From: an uncultured Prevotella sp.
Lineage (GTDB): Bacteria; Bacteroidota; Bacteroidia; Bacteroidales; Bacteroidaceae
Direction: 5' to 3'
Length of the DNA stretch: 43,414 bases
NCBI GenBank assembly: GCA_905235325.1
Contig: CAJOLE010000015.1
Location: forward strand, 1-43,414
This document shows, in pieces, positions 17,758 through 27,674 of this stretch. The notes beneath the pieces were generated by a model, which was not told the DNA's origin, did not search any database, and was given only the letters and a program-made list of their open reading frames with translations. A program made the translations under genes and the position numbers. Each line of letters starts with the position of its first letter. Position 1 is the first letter of the stretch.

Positions 17758-19215
17758 CTACACGGCTGCAGCAGCTATCCAGCCGTAGATGTAAGAGATG
17801 ACACCGAAGGCGGCGATGCCCAGCGTGCAGAGGGCGAGAGCCAGCTTCGTGTTCGTGTCGCTCTGGAAGGCAGGCAGCGGCGTGGTGGTCTTCTTGATAT
17901 ACATGGCTTTGACGATGAGCAGGTAGTAGTAGAGGCTGACCACCGTGTTGATCAAGGCAACGAAGACGACGAGGTAGACCCAGAAGGGGGCAGACTCGTG
18001 GCCTCCGACAGCCGCCATGAACACGAAGAACTTCGAGAACATACCGGCGAACGGCGGAATACCGGCCAGCGAGAACAGGGCCAGCGTCATGAGGAACGAC
18101 AGGCGGGGGTTGGTCTCGTAGAAGCCGTTATAGGCTGCCATGTCAGTGCGGCCGCCATTGTTCTGCTCGACGACGTTGATGACGGTGAAGACGGCCATGT
18201 TGGCAACGACATACACCAGCACATAGTAGGTCAGCGCCGTGGCACCCATCTGCGAGTTGCCCAGCACGGCCAGCATGATGTAGCCGGCCTGCGAGATGGA
18301 GCTGAAGGCCATGAAGCGCTTGAGCTCTGACTGGCGGATGGCGAAGAGGTTGCCGACGGTGATGGTGAGCATGATGATGATGCCGAGCATCATTTCCCAC
18401 TGCTCCACCAGCGGGCCGAAGACCTTGGTCAGGATGATGAAGGCGGCCAGGGCGGCAGCACCCTTCGAGACGACGCTCAGGTAGCCGGTGACGGGCGTTG
18501 GTGCGCCCTGATAGGTGTCAGCCGTCCAGAGGTGGAAGGGCACGAGCGAGAGCTTGAAGCCCAGGCCGCTGAAGAAGAACACCATTCCGAGGATGGGCAG
18601 GTAAATCTGGTCGCTGAAGGGCGAGATGCCTGCCAGCACCTGTGCGATGTCGTCGAAGTAGAGCGTGCCGGCAGCACCGTAGACGAACGAGATGCCGTAG
18701 AGCATGACGCCGCTCGAGAACGTTGCCGTCAGGATGTACTTGGCAGCAGCTTCGGCACTGATCTTCTTCAGCCTGTCGAGGGCTACGAGGCAGGCCATAG
18801 GTACTGAGGCGGTCTCGAGTCCGAGGAAGAACATGAGGAAGTTGCCTGAGCTGATCATCATGTACATACCCAGGAGCGTAGAAACAATCAACATATAGAA
18901 CTCGCCTGCGGTCTTGCGCCCGGCAGCCTCAATCCACGGCTGGGCCATGATGATGACGATGAGCGTACCGGCCGTGAGGATGGTCTTCATGACATTGGCC
19001 ATCTGCGAGGTGACGTAGAGTCCGCCAAAGGCCGACGTGGGCTCAGCCAGTGCGCAGGGCACGAGCTGCAGCAGCATCAGGGCAGCGGTCAGGACGTAGA
19101 GCGTGCGGCTCTTCTTCTCGCTGCGGTACAGGGCGAAGTCGGCGAAGAAAACGATAATCAGGATAGCTACCAGCGTAGCCTCGGGAATCATCTGTAAGAA
19201 TTGTCCGTAATTCAT
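17758..19215 (-). CDS. nuoN: NADH-quinone oxidoreductase subunit N
   Basis: This 485-residue antiporter-like membrane subunit has about 14 hydrophobic helices. Family signatures include LSLVPFHLWTADTYQGAPTPVTGYLSVVSKGAA (about 225-257) and RFMAFSSISQAGYIML (about 305-320). It forms part of the proton-pumping arm of complex I. It is last in the nuo operon and follows nuoM after 18 bases. Confidence 0.96.
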   Translation of the reverse strand: MNYGQFLQMIPEATLVAILIIVFFADFALYRSEKKSRTLYVLTAALMLLQLVPCALAEPTSAFGGLYVTSQMANVMKTILTAGTLIVIIMAQPWIEAAGRKTAGEFYMLIVSTLLGMYMMISSGNFLMFFLGLETASVPMACLVALDRLKKISAEAAAKYILTATFSSGVMLYGISFVYGAAGTLYFDDIAQVLAGISPFSDQIYLPILGMVFFFSGLGFKLSLVPFHLWTADTYQGAPTPVTGYLSVVSKGAAALAAFIILTKVFGPLVEQWEMMLGIIIMLTITVGNLFAIRQSELKRFMAFSSISQAGYIMLAVLGNSQMGATALTYYVLVYVVANMAVFTVINVVEQNNGGRTDMAAYNGFYETNPRLSFLMTLALFSLAGIPPFAGMFSKFFVFMAAVGGHESAPFWVYLVVFVALINTVVSLYYYLLIVKAMYIKKTTTPLPAFQSDTNTKLALALCTLGIAAFGVISYIYGWIAAAAV

Positions 19216-19233
19216 TGTCTTTCCTCCTATCGT

Positions 19234-20718
19234 TTATATGTTTATATTATTAAGAATAGGTACGACGGCGTCGTTGATGACGTTCGATGCCCAGAAGGGG
19301 AACGTACCGAGACCGGCCACGCAGAAGATGAGGCAGCCGACGGCGAGACGCTCGTCCCAGGTGGCGTCGGTGAGCTTCAGGTAGTGCGGGTCGGCCACCT
19401 CGCCATAGAGGATCTTGCCCACAAGGCGCAGGATGTAGACGGCGGTGATGACCACCGACGTGCAGGCGATGATGGTGCAGACGCGGTGGAACGTGTCGGC
19501 ATTCTCGAACGAACCGACAAAGATGGTCATCTCAGCAACGAAGCCCGAGAAGCCCGGCAGACCGAGATTGGCCAGACCGGCCAGCACATAGCCTACGGCG
19601 AGGAACGGCATAATCTTCATCAGGCCACCGAGACGGCGCACGTCGCGGGTATGGGTACGACCGTAAATCATACCGATGAGGGCAAAGAAGAGGGCCGTCA
19701 TCAGACCGTGCGACAGCATCTGCAGGATGGCACCCGTGGCCGCTGTCTTGGTCATCATCAGCAGGGCAAAGAGCACGAGGCCGCAGTGCGATACCGACGA
19801 GTAGGCGTTGATGTACTTCAGGTCGGTCTGCACGCAGGCTGAGAGGGCACCGTAGACCACTGATATTGTGGTAAGTATCAGGAATATCCACGACAACTCC
19901 TGTGCAGCCTCAGGCAGCAGGTACATTGCCACGCGGAAACAGCCGTAGCCTCCGAGCTTCATCAGCACGCCGGCGTGCAGCATTGACACTGCCGTGGGGG
20001 CCGAAGCATGACCGTCGGGAGACCATGTGTGGAACGGGAACAGAGCGCCAAGCACGCCGAAACCGATGAAGATGAAGGGGAAGAACACCTTCTGCATATC
20101 AACCGGAATATTGTGCAGGGCGGCAATCTCGTTGACGTTCATCGTCGTTGCACCCGAGAAGAAGTAGATGCCGAGGATACCGATAATCAACAGGGCCGAA
20201 CCTCCCATCAGCATCAGCGTCAGCTTCATGGCTGCGTACTCCTTGGCACCGCTACCCCAGACGCCGATGAGCAGGTACATCGGGATGAGGGCCACCTCGT
20301 AGAACATGAACATGGTGAACATATCGGTGCAGATGAAGAAGCCGAACACACCCGTCGAGAGCAGCGTGAACCAGAGGAAGTACTCCTTGGTAAGCGGCTT
20401 CAGCTGCCATGAGGCGAACGTTCCGGTGAACACGATGATGCTCGACAGCAACAGCATGACCACCGAGATGCCGTCAACGCCGACGGAGTAAGCAATATTC
20501 AGCGGCTTGAACCACGGGGTCGAGGCCGCCAGCAGCATCTCGGCGGTATTGCCCGCTGCGCGCTGCTGGATGAAATAGAATGTCAGCCAAATGGAGAGGG
20601 TGAGCAGAGCCACGGAGCCTGCCACCATCACGCCACGCACCTGATTGAGCGACTTGGCCAGCCAAAGGCCCAGCAGCATCAGGACGGGGATAAGAACGAA
20701 TAAACTTAATATATTCAT
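19234..20718 (-). CDS. nuoM: NADH-quinone oxidoreductase subunit M
   Basis: The 494-residue antiporter-like subunit has MYLLIGVWGSGAKEYAAMKL, PFHTWSPDGHASAPTAVSMLHAGVLMKLGGYG and LKYINAYSSVSHCGLV, the NuoM/ND4 signatures with helix-7 lysine and histidine. It starts eight bases after a 16-bp repeat array that fills the gap to nuoL. Confidence 0.97.
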   Translation of the reverse strand: MNILSLFVLIPVLMLLGLWLAKSLNQVRGVMVAGSVALLTLSIWLTFYFIQQRAAGNTAEMLLAASTPWFKPLNIAYSVGVDGISVVMLLLSSIIVFTGTFASWQLKPLTKEYFLWFTLLSTGVFGFFICTDMFTMFMFYEVALIPMYLLIGVWGSGAKEYAAMKLTLMLMGGSALLIIGILGIYFFSGATTMNVNEIAALHNIPVDMQKVFFPFIFIGFGVLGALFPFHTWSPDGHASAPTAVSMLHAGVLMKLGGYGCFRVAMYLLPEAAQELSWIFLILTTISVVYGALSACVQTDLKYINAYSSVSHCGLVLFALLMMTKTAATGAILQMLSHGLMTALFFALIGMIYGRTHTRDVRRLGGLMKIMPFLAVGYVLAGLANLGLPGFSGFVAEMTIFVGSFENADTFHRVCTIIACTSVVITAVYILRLVGKILYGEVADPHYLKLTDATWDERLAVGCLIFCVAGLGTFPFWASNVINDAVVPILNNINI

Positions 20719-20726
20719 AGTCCTTT

Positions 20727-20788
20727 ATTTCGATATTACGATATTTCGATATTACGATATTTCGATATTACGATATTTCGGCGTTACA
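20727..20788. repeat. 16-bp (2 x 8) tandem repeat between nuoL and nuoM
   Basis: Three exact units ATTTCGATATTACGAT start at 20727, 20743 and 20759. A degenerate fourth overlaps the nuoL stop codon. On the coding strand the octamer reads roughly GAAATATC/GTAATATC, resembling the GAAACATC octamers at 39074-39216. Confidence 0.85.
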
Positions 20789-22775
20789 AAGCCAGCAGGA
20801 TTAACGTTAATGCCACTGCACCGGTGAGGAACCAGACGGCATACTGACGGACATCGCCGCTCTGCCAGACGCGGATGGACTCGCCGGCCTCGTTGGTGCC
20901 CCAAGCTGCGAAGTTGAACGTGCCGTCGATGATGTGACGGTCGAACCAGGCTATGGGACGCGAGACACAACGGAAGATAATCCTGTGAGTGACAAACTGC
21001 CAGATCTCGTCTTGATAGAAACGCTTATAGGCGGCGCGCCACAAGTTGGGGAACTTATTGTACAGACGGTCGGCAATGGGCTGCTGCTCACCCTTATAGA
21101 TATAGGTAGCCAGGCAGATGCTGCAGATGGCGATCACAGTGCTCACGGCGGCAACGGTGGTGTCGAAGTGGATGGTGTAGTCGTGACCGTCGGCCGACAC
21201 GAACGAGCCGAACGAACCGCCCCAGCCGAGGAAGCCGGCCAGCGTGGTGTAGAGACCGACACCAACAGTGATGACTGACAGCACAATCAGGGGAACGGTC
21301 ATCGTCAGCGGAGCCTCGTGCGGCGTGTGGTGCTCGTGGGCCTCCTTGTTCTCCGTACCCCAGAAGATGCCGTAGTACAGTCGGAACATATAGAAGGCGG
21401 TCATGGCGGCAATGCCCGTCATAATCCAACCCACCACAGGACTGTAGTTCATGCAGGCCGAAATGATCTCATCTTTCGAGCTGAAGCCCGAGAAGAAAGG
21501 AATACCGGCAATGGCCAGGCAGGAAATGAGGAACGTCCAGTGGGTCACAGGCATATACTTGCGCAGACCGCCCATCAGTGCCATCTCGTTCGAGTGGACG
21601 GCGTGGATGATACAACCAGCACCAAGGAACAGACAAGCCTTGAACATGGCATGGGTAAAGAGGTGGAACATACCGGCCAGATAACCTACGCTGCCCGGAT
21701 GCTCATGCCCCGTGACACCCTCGGTGCAGACGCCAAGAGCCACCATCATGAACGCAATCTGCGAAATGGTGGAGAAGGCGAGCACACGCTTGATGTCGGT
21801 CTGGGCACAGGCAACGGCTGCTGCATAGAAGGCCGTGACGACACCCACCCAGACGATGATTGACATGGCCTCGGGGGCATACTGAATCCAGAGGGGGAAC
21901 ATACGGGCCACCTGGTAGACACCGGCCACGACCATCGTAGCGGCGTGGATAAGTGCTGACACGGGCGTCGGGCCTTCCATTGCATCGGGCAGCCAGATGT
22001 GCAGCGGGAACATGGCCGACTTACCGGCACCGCCGATGAACATCAGCGTCAGCGCCGTAGGCAGGATGAAACCGCCGGCAGCAACAGCCTTGGCAGCATT
22101 GCCGGCAATGAACGGCGTAGTACCGGCTCCCATCACGATATCGGCTCCCTGGCCGGCAAACGAGAACGAGAACGAATCGGTATAGAAGCCGAAAATGAGG
22201 ATACCCACAAGGAAGAAGCCGTCGGCAAAGCGCGTCACGATGAATGCCTTCTTGGAGGCAGCCACAGCGGCGTGCAACGGGTAGTAGAAGCCGATGAGCA
22301 GGTAGCTGCTGACACCCACCAGTTCCCAGAACATATACATCTGGAAGATGTTGGTGGCGAGTACCAGTCCGAGCATCGACATCGTAAACAGGCTCAGGAA
22401 GGCATAGTAGCGCTGGAAGCCCTTCTCGCCGTGCATATAGCCGAACGAATAGATGTGAACCATGAACGACACCGTGGAGATGACGATGAGCATCATCACC
22501 GAGATGGGGTCGAGCATGATACCCATGTCGAAGTGCAGGTTGCCCAAGGGGAGCCACGTGTAGTTATAGGGCACGATGGTCTGATAGACACCGTCCACGC
22601 GGTCGGCACCGAAGTACTGGAAGGCGCAGAAGTAGCTCAGACAGGTCACCAGGGCCAGCGAGCAGGTACCGATGAGACCTGCCGCCTTATGCGACATCTT
22701 CATGCCGAGCAGTCCTAATACAAGGAACGAGAACAGCGGCAGAAGGAGTATGAAAATTGTATATCCGTAATCCAT
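20784..22775 (-). CDS. nuoL: NADH-quinone oxidoreductase subunit L
   Basis: This 663-residue distal pump subunit has MFWELVGVSSYLLIGFYY, KSAMFPLHIWLPDAMEGPTPVSALIHAATMVVAGVYQVAR and IKRVLAFSTISQIAFMMVALG, all canonical NuoL/ND5 motifs. A C-terminal amphipathic and anchor region follows residue 520. The stop codon lies within the repeat array that precedes nuoM. Confidence 0.97.
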   Translation of the reverse strand: MDYGYTIFILLLPLFSFLVLGLLGMKMSHKAAGLIGTCSLALVTCLSYFCAFQYFGADRVDGVYQTIVPYNYTWLPLGNLHFDMGIMLDPISVMMLIVISTVSFMVHIYSFGYMHGEKGFQRYYAFLSLFTMSMLGLVLATNIFQMYMFWELVGVSSYLLIGFYYPLHAAVAASKKAFIVTRFADGFFLVGILIFGFYTDSFSFSFAGQGADIVMGAGTTPFIAGNAAKAVAAGGFILPTALTLMFIGGAGKSAMFPLHIWLPDAMEGPTPVSALIHAATMVVAGVYQVARMFPLWIQYAPEAMSIIVWVGVVTAFYAAAVACAQTDIKRVLAFSTISQIAFMMVALGVCTEGVTGHEHPGSVGYLAGMFHLFTHAMFKACLFLGAGCIIHAVHSNEMALMGGLRKYMPVTHWTFLISCLAIAGIPFFSGFSSKDEIISACMNYSPVVGWIMTGIAAMTAFYMFRLYYGIFWGTENKEAHEHHTPHEAPLTMTVPLIVLSVITVGVGLYTTLAGFLGWGGSFGSFVSADGHDYTIHFDTTVAAVSTVIAICSICLATYIYKGEQQPIADRLYNKFPNLWRAAYKRFYQDEIWQFVTHRIIFRCVSRPIAWFDRHIIDGTFNFAAWGTNEAGESIRVWQSGDVRQYAVWFLTGAVALTLILLAL

Positions 22776-22808
22776 AATAACTTCAATCTTTCAATGTCCT
22801 TAATGTTT
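22776..22808. repeat. Degenerate GAA-octamer spacer between nuoK and nuoL
   Basis: On the minus strand the run GAAACATT, AAGGACATT, GAAAGATT, GAAG spans the nuoK stop to the nuoL start. This is the same style of 8-bp GAA-led unit as at other junctions, but degenerate. Confidence 0.45.
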
Positions 22809-23108
22809 CATTTCTGTTATACTGTCTACTGAGTCGCTCTTGAAGTTTCGGTAAGCATTGAGGATGATTGCAATGGCCACTGCCGACTCTGCCGCAGAGA
22901 CACCGATGGAGAACAGGCTCATGAAGAAGCCCTCGTTCAGACCGGGGAACAGCAGGCGGTTGAAGGCCGCAAAGTTGAGGTCGACGGCGTTGAGCACCAG
23001 CTCGATGGAGATGAGCATGGCAATCAGGTTGCGACGGGTCACAAAGCCATAGACGCCGATGAAGAACAGAAGTGCCGAAAGCACGAAATAACATTGTACG
23101 GGTACCAT
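22800..23108 (-). CDS. nuoK: NADH-quinone oxidoreductase subunit K
   Basis: This 102-residue small membrane subunit has three helices. It contains the conserved acidic residues in SIELVLNAVDLNF (helix 2) and SAAESAVAIAIIL (helix 3), needed for proton translocation. It lies three bases downstream of nuoJ. Confidence 0.96.
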   Translation of the reverse strand: MVPVQCYFVLSALLFFIGVYGFVTRRNLIAMLISIELVLNAVDLNFAAFNRLLFPGLNEGFFMSLFSIGVSAAESAVAIAIILNAYRNFKSDSVDSITEMKH

Positions 23109-23111
23109 AGC

Positions 23112-23633
23112 TTAGTCCTCCTTTACTTTACGTGAAACAACCAGTGCACCGATGATGCAGGCCAGCAGGAAGATAGAGATGAACTCGAAGGGGAGCACAT
23201 ACTGATACTTCTCTGAGCCTACCAGGGCATGACCGACGGTACTCATGGGCACCTCGGCATCGACCACGTCGGCAGCACGACAAATGAACTCATTCTTCAG
23301 GAAGATGAAGGCCACGGTGGCAAGGCCTACCACTGCCAGCACGGCGGCACCGATGGCACGCGAGCACTTGATGCGCTCAACCATGCCCTCAAGCGTGCGC
23401 TTCGAGACGAGCTGGATGGCGAAGACGTAAATCATCGTCACGCCGCCGGCATAAACAGAAATCTGGGCTGCACCGAGGTAGGTGTAGTCGAGCAGGAAGT
23501 AAAGACCTGCCACACCGAAGAGGACGAACAACATGAACGTTGCGGCCCGCATGATTCGCTTCGTCGTCACACACATCACGGCCGAGCCGAGAATGACGAC
23601 AGCAAGGATGCAAAACATGATAATATTTGCCAT
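23112..23633 (-). CDS. nuoJ: NADH-quinone oxidoreductase subunit J
   Basis: This 173-residue membrane subunit has about five helices. YTYLGAAQISVYAGGVTMIYVFAIQLV is the NuoJ/ND6 pi-bulge helix. It sits between nuoI and nuoK in standard order, six bases after nuoI. Confidence 0.94.
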   Translation of the reverse strand: MANIIMFCILAVVILGSAVMCVTTKRIMRAATFMLFVLFGVAGLYFLLDYTYLGAAQISVYAGGVTMIYVFAIQLVSKRTLEGMVERIKCSRAIGAAVLAVVGLATVAFIFLKNEFICRAADVVDAEVPMSTVGHALVGSEKYQYVLPFEFISIFLLACIIGALVVSRKVKED

Positions 23634-23639
23634 AGGTCT

Positions 23640-24185
23640 TTACTTGGTTTTAGTGTTAAACGTTCCGACCGTGAAGGGAGCACCGCCTTCCAGCAGGTTG
23701 GGCAGCGAACCACCCTGATAAACCTCCTCGTTGAGGTGCAGCACCAGCTTCGAGCGGTCGAAGACGGCGTTTTCAAAGTCGTTTGTAAACTCAATAGCGT
23801 CGAAGTTGCAGGCGTTCGTACAGAGCTGGCAGAACATACAGTCGCCAAGGTCATAACTGTAGTCGTCGAGCACCTTCTTCTTCTTCCCCGTCTCAGGGTC
23901 TTCGGCCATGTGGCTCAGAATCTTGATGGTGCCGTTCGGACAAGCCTTTTCGCACAGTGTGCAGGCCGTACACTTGTAGGCACCGTTCTCGTCGCGCTTG
24001 AAGACGAGACGGCCGCGGTGGCGCTTGGCCACGTGGAGTGTGGTCTTGCGGTTCTCGGGATACTGCTCTGTCGACTTGTTGGTGAAGAAGTCCTTCCAGT
24101 ACTCCTTCCAGGTAATCTTCATACCCGTTGCCAGCGTCTTCAGCCCGTGTCCGAGTTCTCCGAAATATGTTTTGTTGTCTTCCAT
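23640..24185 (-). CDS. nuoI: NADH-quinone oxidoreductase subunit I (2x[4Fe-4S])
   Basis: The 181-residue protein has two ferredoxin motifs, Cys72-75-78-82 and Cys116-119-122-126. These bind clusters N6a and N6b, which pass electrons toward the quinone site. The basic N-terminal helix (HGLKTLATGMKITWKEYW) docks on the membrane arm. The C-terminal tail is longer than in E. coli. Confidence 0.96.
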   Translation of the reverse strand: MEDNKTYFGELGHGLKTLATGMKITWKEYWKDFFTNKSTEQYPENRKTTLHVAKRHRGRLVFKRDENGAYKCTACTLCEKACPNGTIKILSHMAEDPETGKKKKVLDDYSYDLGDCMFCQLCTNACNFDAIEFTNDFENAVFDRSKLVLHLNEEVYQGGSLPNLLEGGAPFTVGTFNTKTK

Positions 24186-24196
24186 TGCTTATACCT

Positions 24197-25285
24197 TTAT
24201 TTAATATAGAGACCTAAGGCCACGATGACAGTCATCAGCACGAGGTTGATGAGCGACAGGGGCATCAAGTACTTCCACTCTAACTTCAGAATCTGGTCGA
24301 TACGCAGACGGGGGAACGTCCACTTGATCCACATGAGCAGCCAGACCAGTGCGAAGGTCTTACCCATGAACCAGACGATACCGGGAATGTAGTTCATCAC
24401 CGTGTCGAAGGCTTCGATGCCGATGTTCACGGGTGCCCAGCCGCCGAGGAATACCGTGGCGGCAATGCCGGCGATGATAAACAGGTTCAGGAATTCGGCC
24501 AGATAGAAGAAGCCGAAACCCATGCCGGAATACTCCGTGTGGTGACCGGCGGTCAGCTCGCTCTCGGCCTCAGCCATGTCGAACGGGCCGCGGTTGGCCT
24601 CGGCGTTGCCGGCGATGAGGAACACGAAAAAGGCGATGAGCGCAGGTATGTGTCCTTGGAAGATAAGCCACTTCCACGGGCCTGTCTGTGCCTCGCAGAT
24701 GCCTGACATCTGCATCGTGCCTGTCAGGATGACAGCCGTGATGAGACAAAGGCAAAGCGACATCTCGTAGCTGATCATCTGGACGGCACCACGCATGGCC
24801 GAGACCACCGAGTACTTGTTATTGGACCCCCAACCGGCAAGGAAGATGCCCACCACGCCAATCGACGAGATGGCCGTCAGCAGGAAGATACCCACGTTGA
24901 AGTCGAGCACCGTGGCACCGTTGTTCCAGGGCAGGAACGAGAAGGCACCCACGGAGCCGATAATCACCAAGAGCGGAGCAACAAGATAGAGCAGCTTGTC
25001 GGCCTTGTCGACGAAGAAGATTTCCTTGATGAGCATCTTCAGCACGTCGGCAAACACCTGCAGCAAGCCCCAGTAGCCTACGCGCATCGGGCCGAGACGG
25101 CACTGGAAGTAGGCGCAGACCTTACGCTCCATGAATATCAGTACGATGGCTATCAGCGCGTATCCTACAAGGATAGCCACGCCCACCAGCACGCACTCAA
25201 TCAATATCGCCAGCCAGTCGGGACAACCCACGGTCACCCGGAGCAGCTGGTCGAACCATTGTGTAATTATAGAAAAGTCGAACAT
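24197..25285 (-). CDS. nuoH: NADH-quinone oxidoreductase subunit H
   Basis: This 362-residue membrane subunit forms the quinone chamber. It has FMERKVCAYFQCRLGPMRVGYWGLLQVFADVLKML (about 51-85) and ANRGPFDMAEAESELTAGHHTEYSGMGFGFFYLAEF (about 232-267), both diagnostic of NuoH/ND1. It is separated from nuoCD by a 49-bp spacer of GAAGAATT repeats. Confidence 0.97.
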   Translation of the reverse strand: MFDFSIITQWFDQLLRVTVGCPDWLAILIECVLVGVAILVGYALIAIVLIFMERKVCAYFQCRLGPMRVGYWGLLQVFADVLKMLIKEIFFVDKADKLLYLVAPLLVIIGSVGAFSFLPWNNGATVLDFNVGIFLLTAISSIGVVGIFLAGWGSNNKYSVVSAMRGAVQMISYEMSLCLCLITAVILTGTMQMSGICEAQTGPWKWLIFQGHIPALIAFFVFLIAGNAEANRGPFDMAEAESELTAGHHTEYSGMGFGFFYLAEFLNLFIIAGIAATVFLGGWAPVNIGIEAFDTVMNYIPGIVWFMGKTFALVWLLMWIKWTFPRLRIDQILKLEWKYLMPLSLINLVLMTVIVALGLYIK

Positions 25286-25292
25286 AACACTT

Positions 25293-25323
25293 CAATTCTT
25301 CTGTTTTCAATTCTTCAATTCTT
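25293..25323. repeat. Octamer repeats between nuoCD and nuoH
   Basis: Three copies of AATTCTTC (coding strand GAAGAATT) at 25293, 25308 and 25316, with one 7-bp degenerate unit between. They lie just before the nuoH start. Confidence 0.7.
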
Positions 25324-25334
25324 CAGTCTTTCGG

Positions 25335-26945
25335 CTAACGGTCGATGTCAGGAATAACGAAGTCGATAGCAGCACCGGTAGCCACGAGGTCGGCAATCTT
25401 CTGGCCGCGAAGCATCGGGTCGAGCGCACCGGTCAGCGAGAGGCCCATGGGGCGCATCTTCAGACGGTACGGACTCTTGTCGCCGCGCGAGTCGAGATAG
25501 ACACCGAACTCACCGCTGGCACCCTCGACCGAGAAGTACCACTGACCCTCGGGCACCTTGATGATGGGCTTCTGCTTGACGTAGAAGTCGCCCTCGGGGA
25601 TGTTGTCGATGAGTTGCTCGATGATATGCAGGCTCTGATACATCTCTGTGATGTGGCAGGTGTAGCGATCCATCGTGTCGCACCCGTCCATGGTGACCTG
25701 CTCCCATTCCACCTTGTCGTACATATCGTAGGGGTGGTTCTTGCGCACGTCGTTGGCCCAGTTTGAGGCACGGCCGGCAGGGCCGGTGACGGCGTATGAG
25801 ATACAATCCTCACGGCTCATCGGGCCGACCTTCTCGAAGCGGTTGTGGGTGATGATATTGTCGCCGAACACGTCGACATACTCCTGGATGATGGGCTTCA
25901 TGTATTTGATGAGGTCCTTCACGTTCTTCACGAAGTTGGGGTCGATGTCGTCCTGCAGTCCACCGATGCGGTAATAGTTCTGAATCAGGCGGCCACCCGT
26001 TGTCTCTTCCAGGCAGTTGAGCACGTGTTCACGGTCACGCATTGAGTAGAGGAAAGCCGTCAGCGCACCCATGTCCTGAGCGCAGCAGCCGACATACAGC
26101 AGGTGCGAGTCGAGACGCTGCAACTCGTCCATGATGGTGCGGATGTACTTGATGCGGTCAGTCAGTTCGACACCCATGCCCTCCTCGATAACACCTACAA
26201 GCGCATGACGGTGCATCATGGCACTCAGATAGTTAAGACGGTCTGTTAAAGCAAGCGTTTGAGGATAGGTCATCTGCTCGCACATCTTCTCGATACCGCG
26301 ATGGATATAACCGAGGTGCGGATAGACACGCTTCACCACCTCACCGTCGAGCACCGTCTGCAGACGGAGCACACCGTGGGTTGAGGGGTGCTGCGGACCG
26401 ATGTTGATGACGTACTCGTCAGCCGTGAAGAGCTTGTTCTGCTTCACCTGCAGGTAGCCGTCCTTGTCGAGGAAGTACTCCAAGCCGTAGTCGGGCTCCG
26501 CATCGTCCTCCAGCGTGTACGAGTCGTCGAACTTCCAGTCCTTGCGGAGGGGGTAGCCTTTGAAGTCTGAGCGCAGGAACAGTCGGCGCATGTCGGGATG
26601 ACCTAAGAACACGATGCCGAAGAAGTCGTACACCTCGCGCTCCAACAGGTCGGCTACGCGCCAGATGTTGCTCACGGTGGGGATAAACGGAATCGTCTGA
26701 CCGTCAGTCTCGCCCGTTCCGTTCGAGGCTATGCCGTCACCGCATACCTGCGTCTTGGCCAGCATCTTCACCGAGCAACGCTCGTTGGTGTCTGTATTCT
26801 CAAGTATGTAGATACAGCCAAGGCCCTCTTCGCCAAAGTCTTCGCCCACGATGGTGACAAGATAGTCGAAGTGCTTCTTAGCCTTCAAGTCGCGCATCTC
26901 CTGCGCAAACTTGTTAAATTCAAATGATAAGAACTCCAACTTCAT
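25335..26945 (-). CDS. nuoCD: NADH-quinone oxidoreductase fused subunit C/D
   Basis: The 536-residue fusion has a NuoC-like domain (residues 1 to about 165, [21 protein letters not shown]), a short linker, and a NuoD domain starting near [15 protein letters not shown]. The NuoD part has [12 protein letters not shown] and ends DFVIPDIDR. The conserved His of HPSTHG helps bind quinone. Its ATG overlaps the nuoB stop by four bases. Confidence 0.97.
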   Translation of the reverse strand: MKLEFLSFEFNKFAQEMRDLKAKKHFDYLVTIVGEDFGEEGLGCIYILENTDTNERCSVKMLAKTQVCGDGIASNGTGETDGQTIPFIPTVSNIWRVADLLEREVYDFFGIVFLGHPDMRRLFLRSDFKGYPLRKDWKFDDSYTLEDDAEPDYGLEYFLDKDGYLQVKQNKLFTADEYVINIGPQHPSTHGVLRLQTVLDGEVVKRVYPHLGYIHRGIEKMCEQMTYPQTLALTDRLNYLSAMMHRHALVGVIEEGMGVELTDRIKYIRTIMDELQRLDSHLLYVGCCAQDMGALTAFLYSMRDREHVLNCLEETTGGRLIQNYYRIGGLQDDIDPNFVKNVKDLIKYMKPIIQEYVDVFGDNIITHNRFEKVGPMSREDCISYAVTGPAGRASNWANDVRKNHPYDMYDKVEWEQVTMDGCDTMDRYTCHITEMYQSLHIIEQLIDNIPEGDFYVKQKPIIKVPEGQWYFSVEGASGEFGVYLDSRGDKSPYRLKMRPMGLSLTGALDPMLRGQKIADLVATGAAIDFVIPDIDR

Positions 26946-27674
26946 ACAGCAGCCTCCTCCTTTCTCGTGGCCTGCGACTCTGTCGCAGCCTTCATTTCGT
27001 CAACAAACTCCTGTGGAACGTCGGTCACCACAATCGGCTCACGACGGTGGTCGCCATGCTTCGAGCGGAACGCCAGCTCCTCGTTCGATACGCCCAGCTC
27101 CTTCTCGGCAGCCGTCTGCTTATGGTTGGCGCCTCCGAAGAACTTCTCAATCTTCACCTTACGCTGCAACTGCATCATGCCATACATGATTGCCTCCGGG
27201 CGTGGAGGGCAGCCAGGGATGAACACATCGACGGGCACAATCTCCTCGATGCCCTTCACCACGTGGTAGCTCGACTTGAACGGACCGCCGCTGATGGCAC
27301 AGCCACCGACGGCAATGACATATTTTGGCTCGGCCATCTCGTCGTAAAGGCGTTTCAAGGCCGGAGCCATCTTGTGGGTAATGGTACCTGCACACATGAT
27401 GAGGTCGGCCTGACGGGGTGAGTTACGTGTCACCTCGAAGCCGAAGCGGGCGAAGTCGTAGCGCGAGCAGCCGCAGGCCATGAACTCGATGCCGCAGCAG
27501 CTGGTGGCAAACGTCAGCGACCACAGCGAGTTGGCACGGCCCCAGTTTAATGAGTTTGTCCAACGAACCCGTGACGACGTTCACGCCACCTTCATGCAGC
27601 TCGTCGACAATCTTCGCCAGCGACTCGTTGTCGTTCCACTCCTCGTAGGGAATCGACTTGATTTTCGGTTTCAT
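26942..27674 (-). pseudogene. nuoB: NADH-quinone oxidoreductase subunit B, interrupted by a one-base frameshift
   Basis: The first frame (27674 downward) encodes a normal NuoB start (KPKIKSIPYEEW... [19 protein letters not shown]). It then leaves the family and would end at 27423. Removing one base of the TTT run at 27546-27548 (AAA on the coding strand) restores [18 protein letters not shown], which joins the second frame at [14 protein letters not shown] and runs intact to 26942. The Cys-Cys pair for cluster N2 lies in the shifted segment, so the internal ATG at 27481 would give a non-functional product. The upstream ATG at 27680 is an alternative start; 27674 overlaps the nuoA stop (ATGA). 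It may be a sequencing or assembly error, a recent mutation or, least likely, recoding. Confidence 0.85.
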
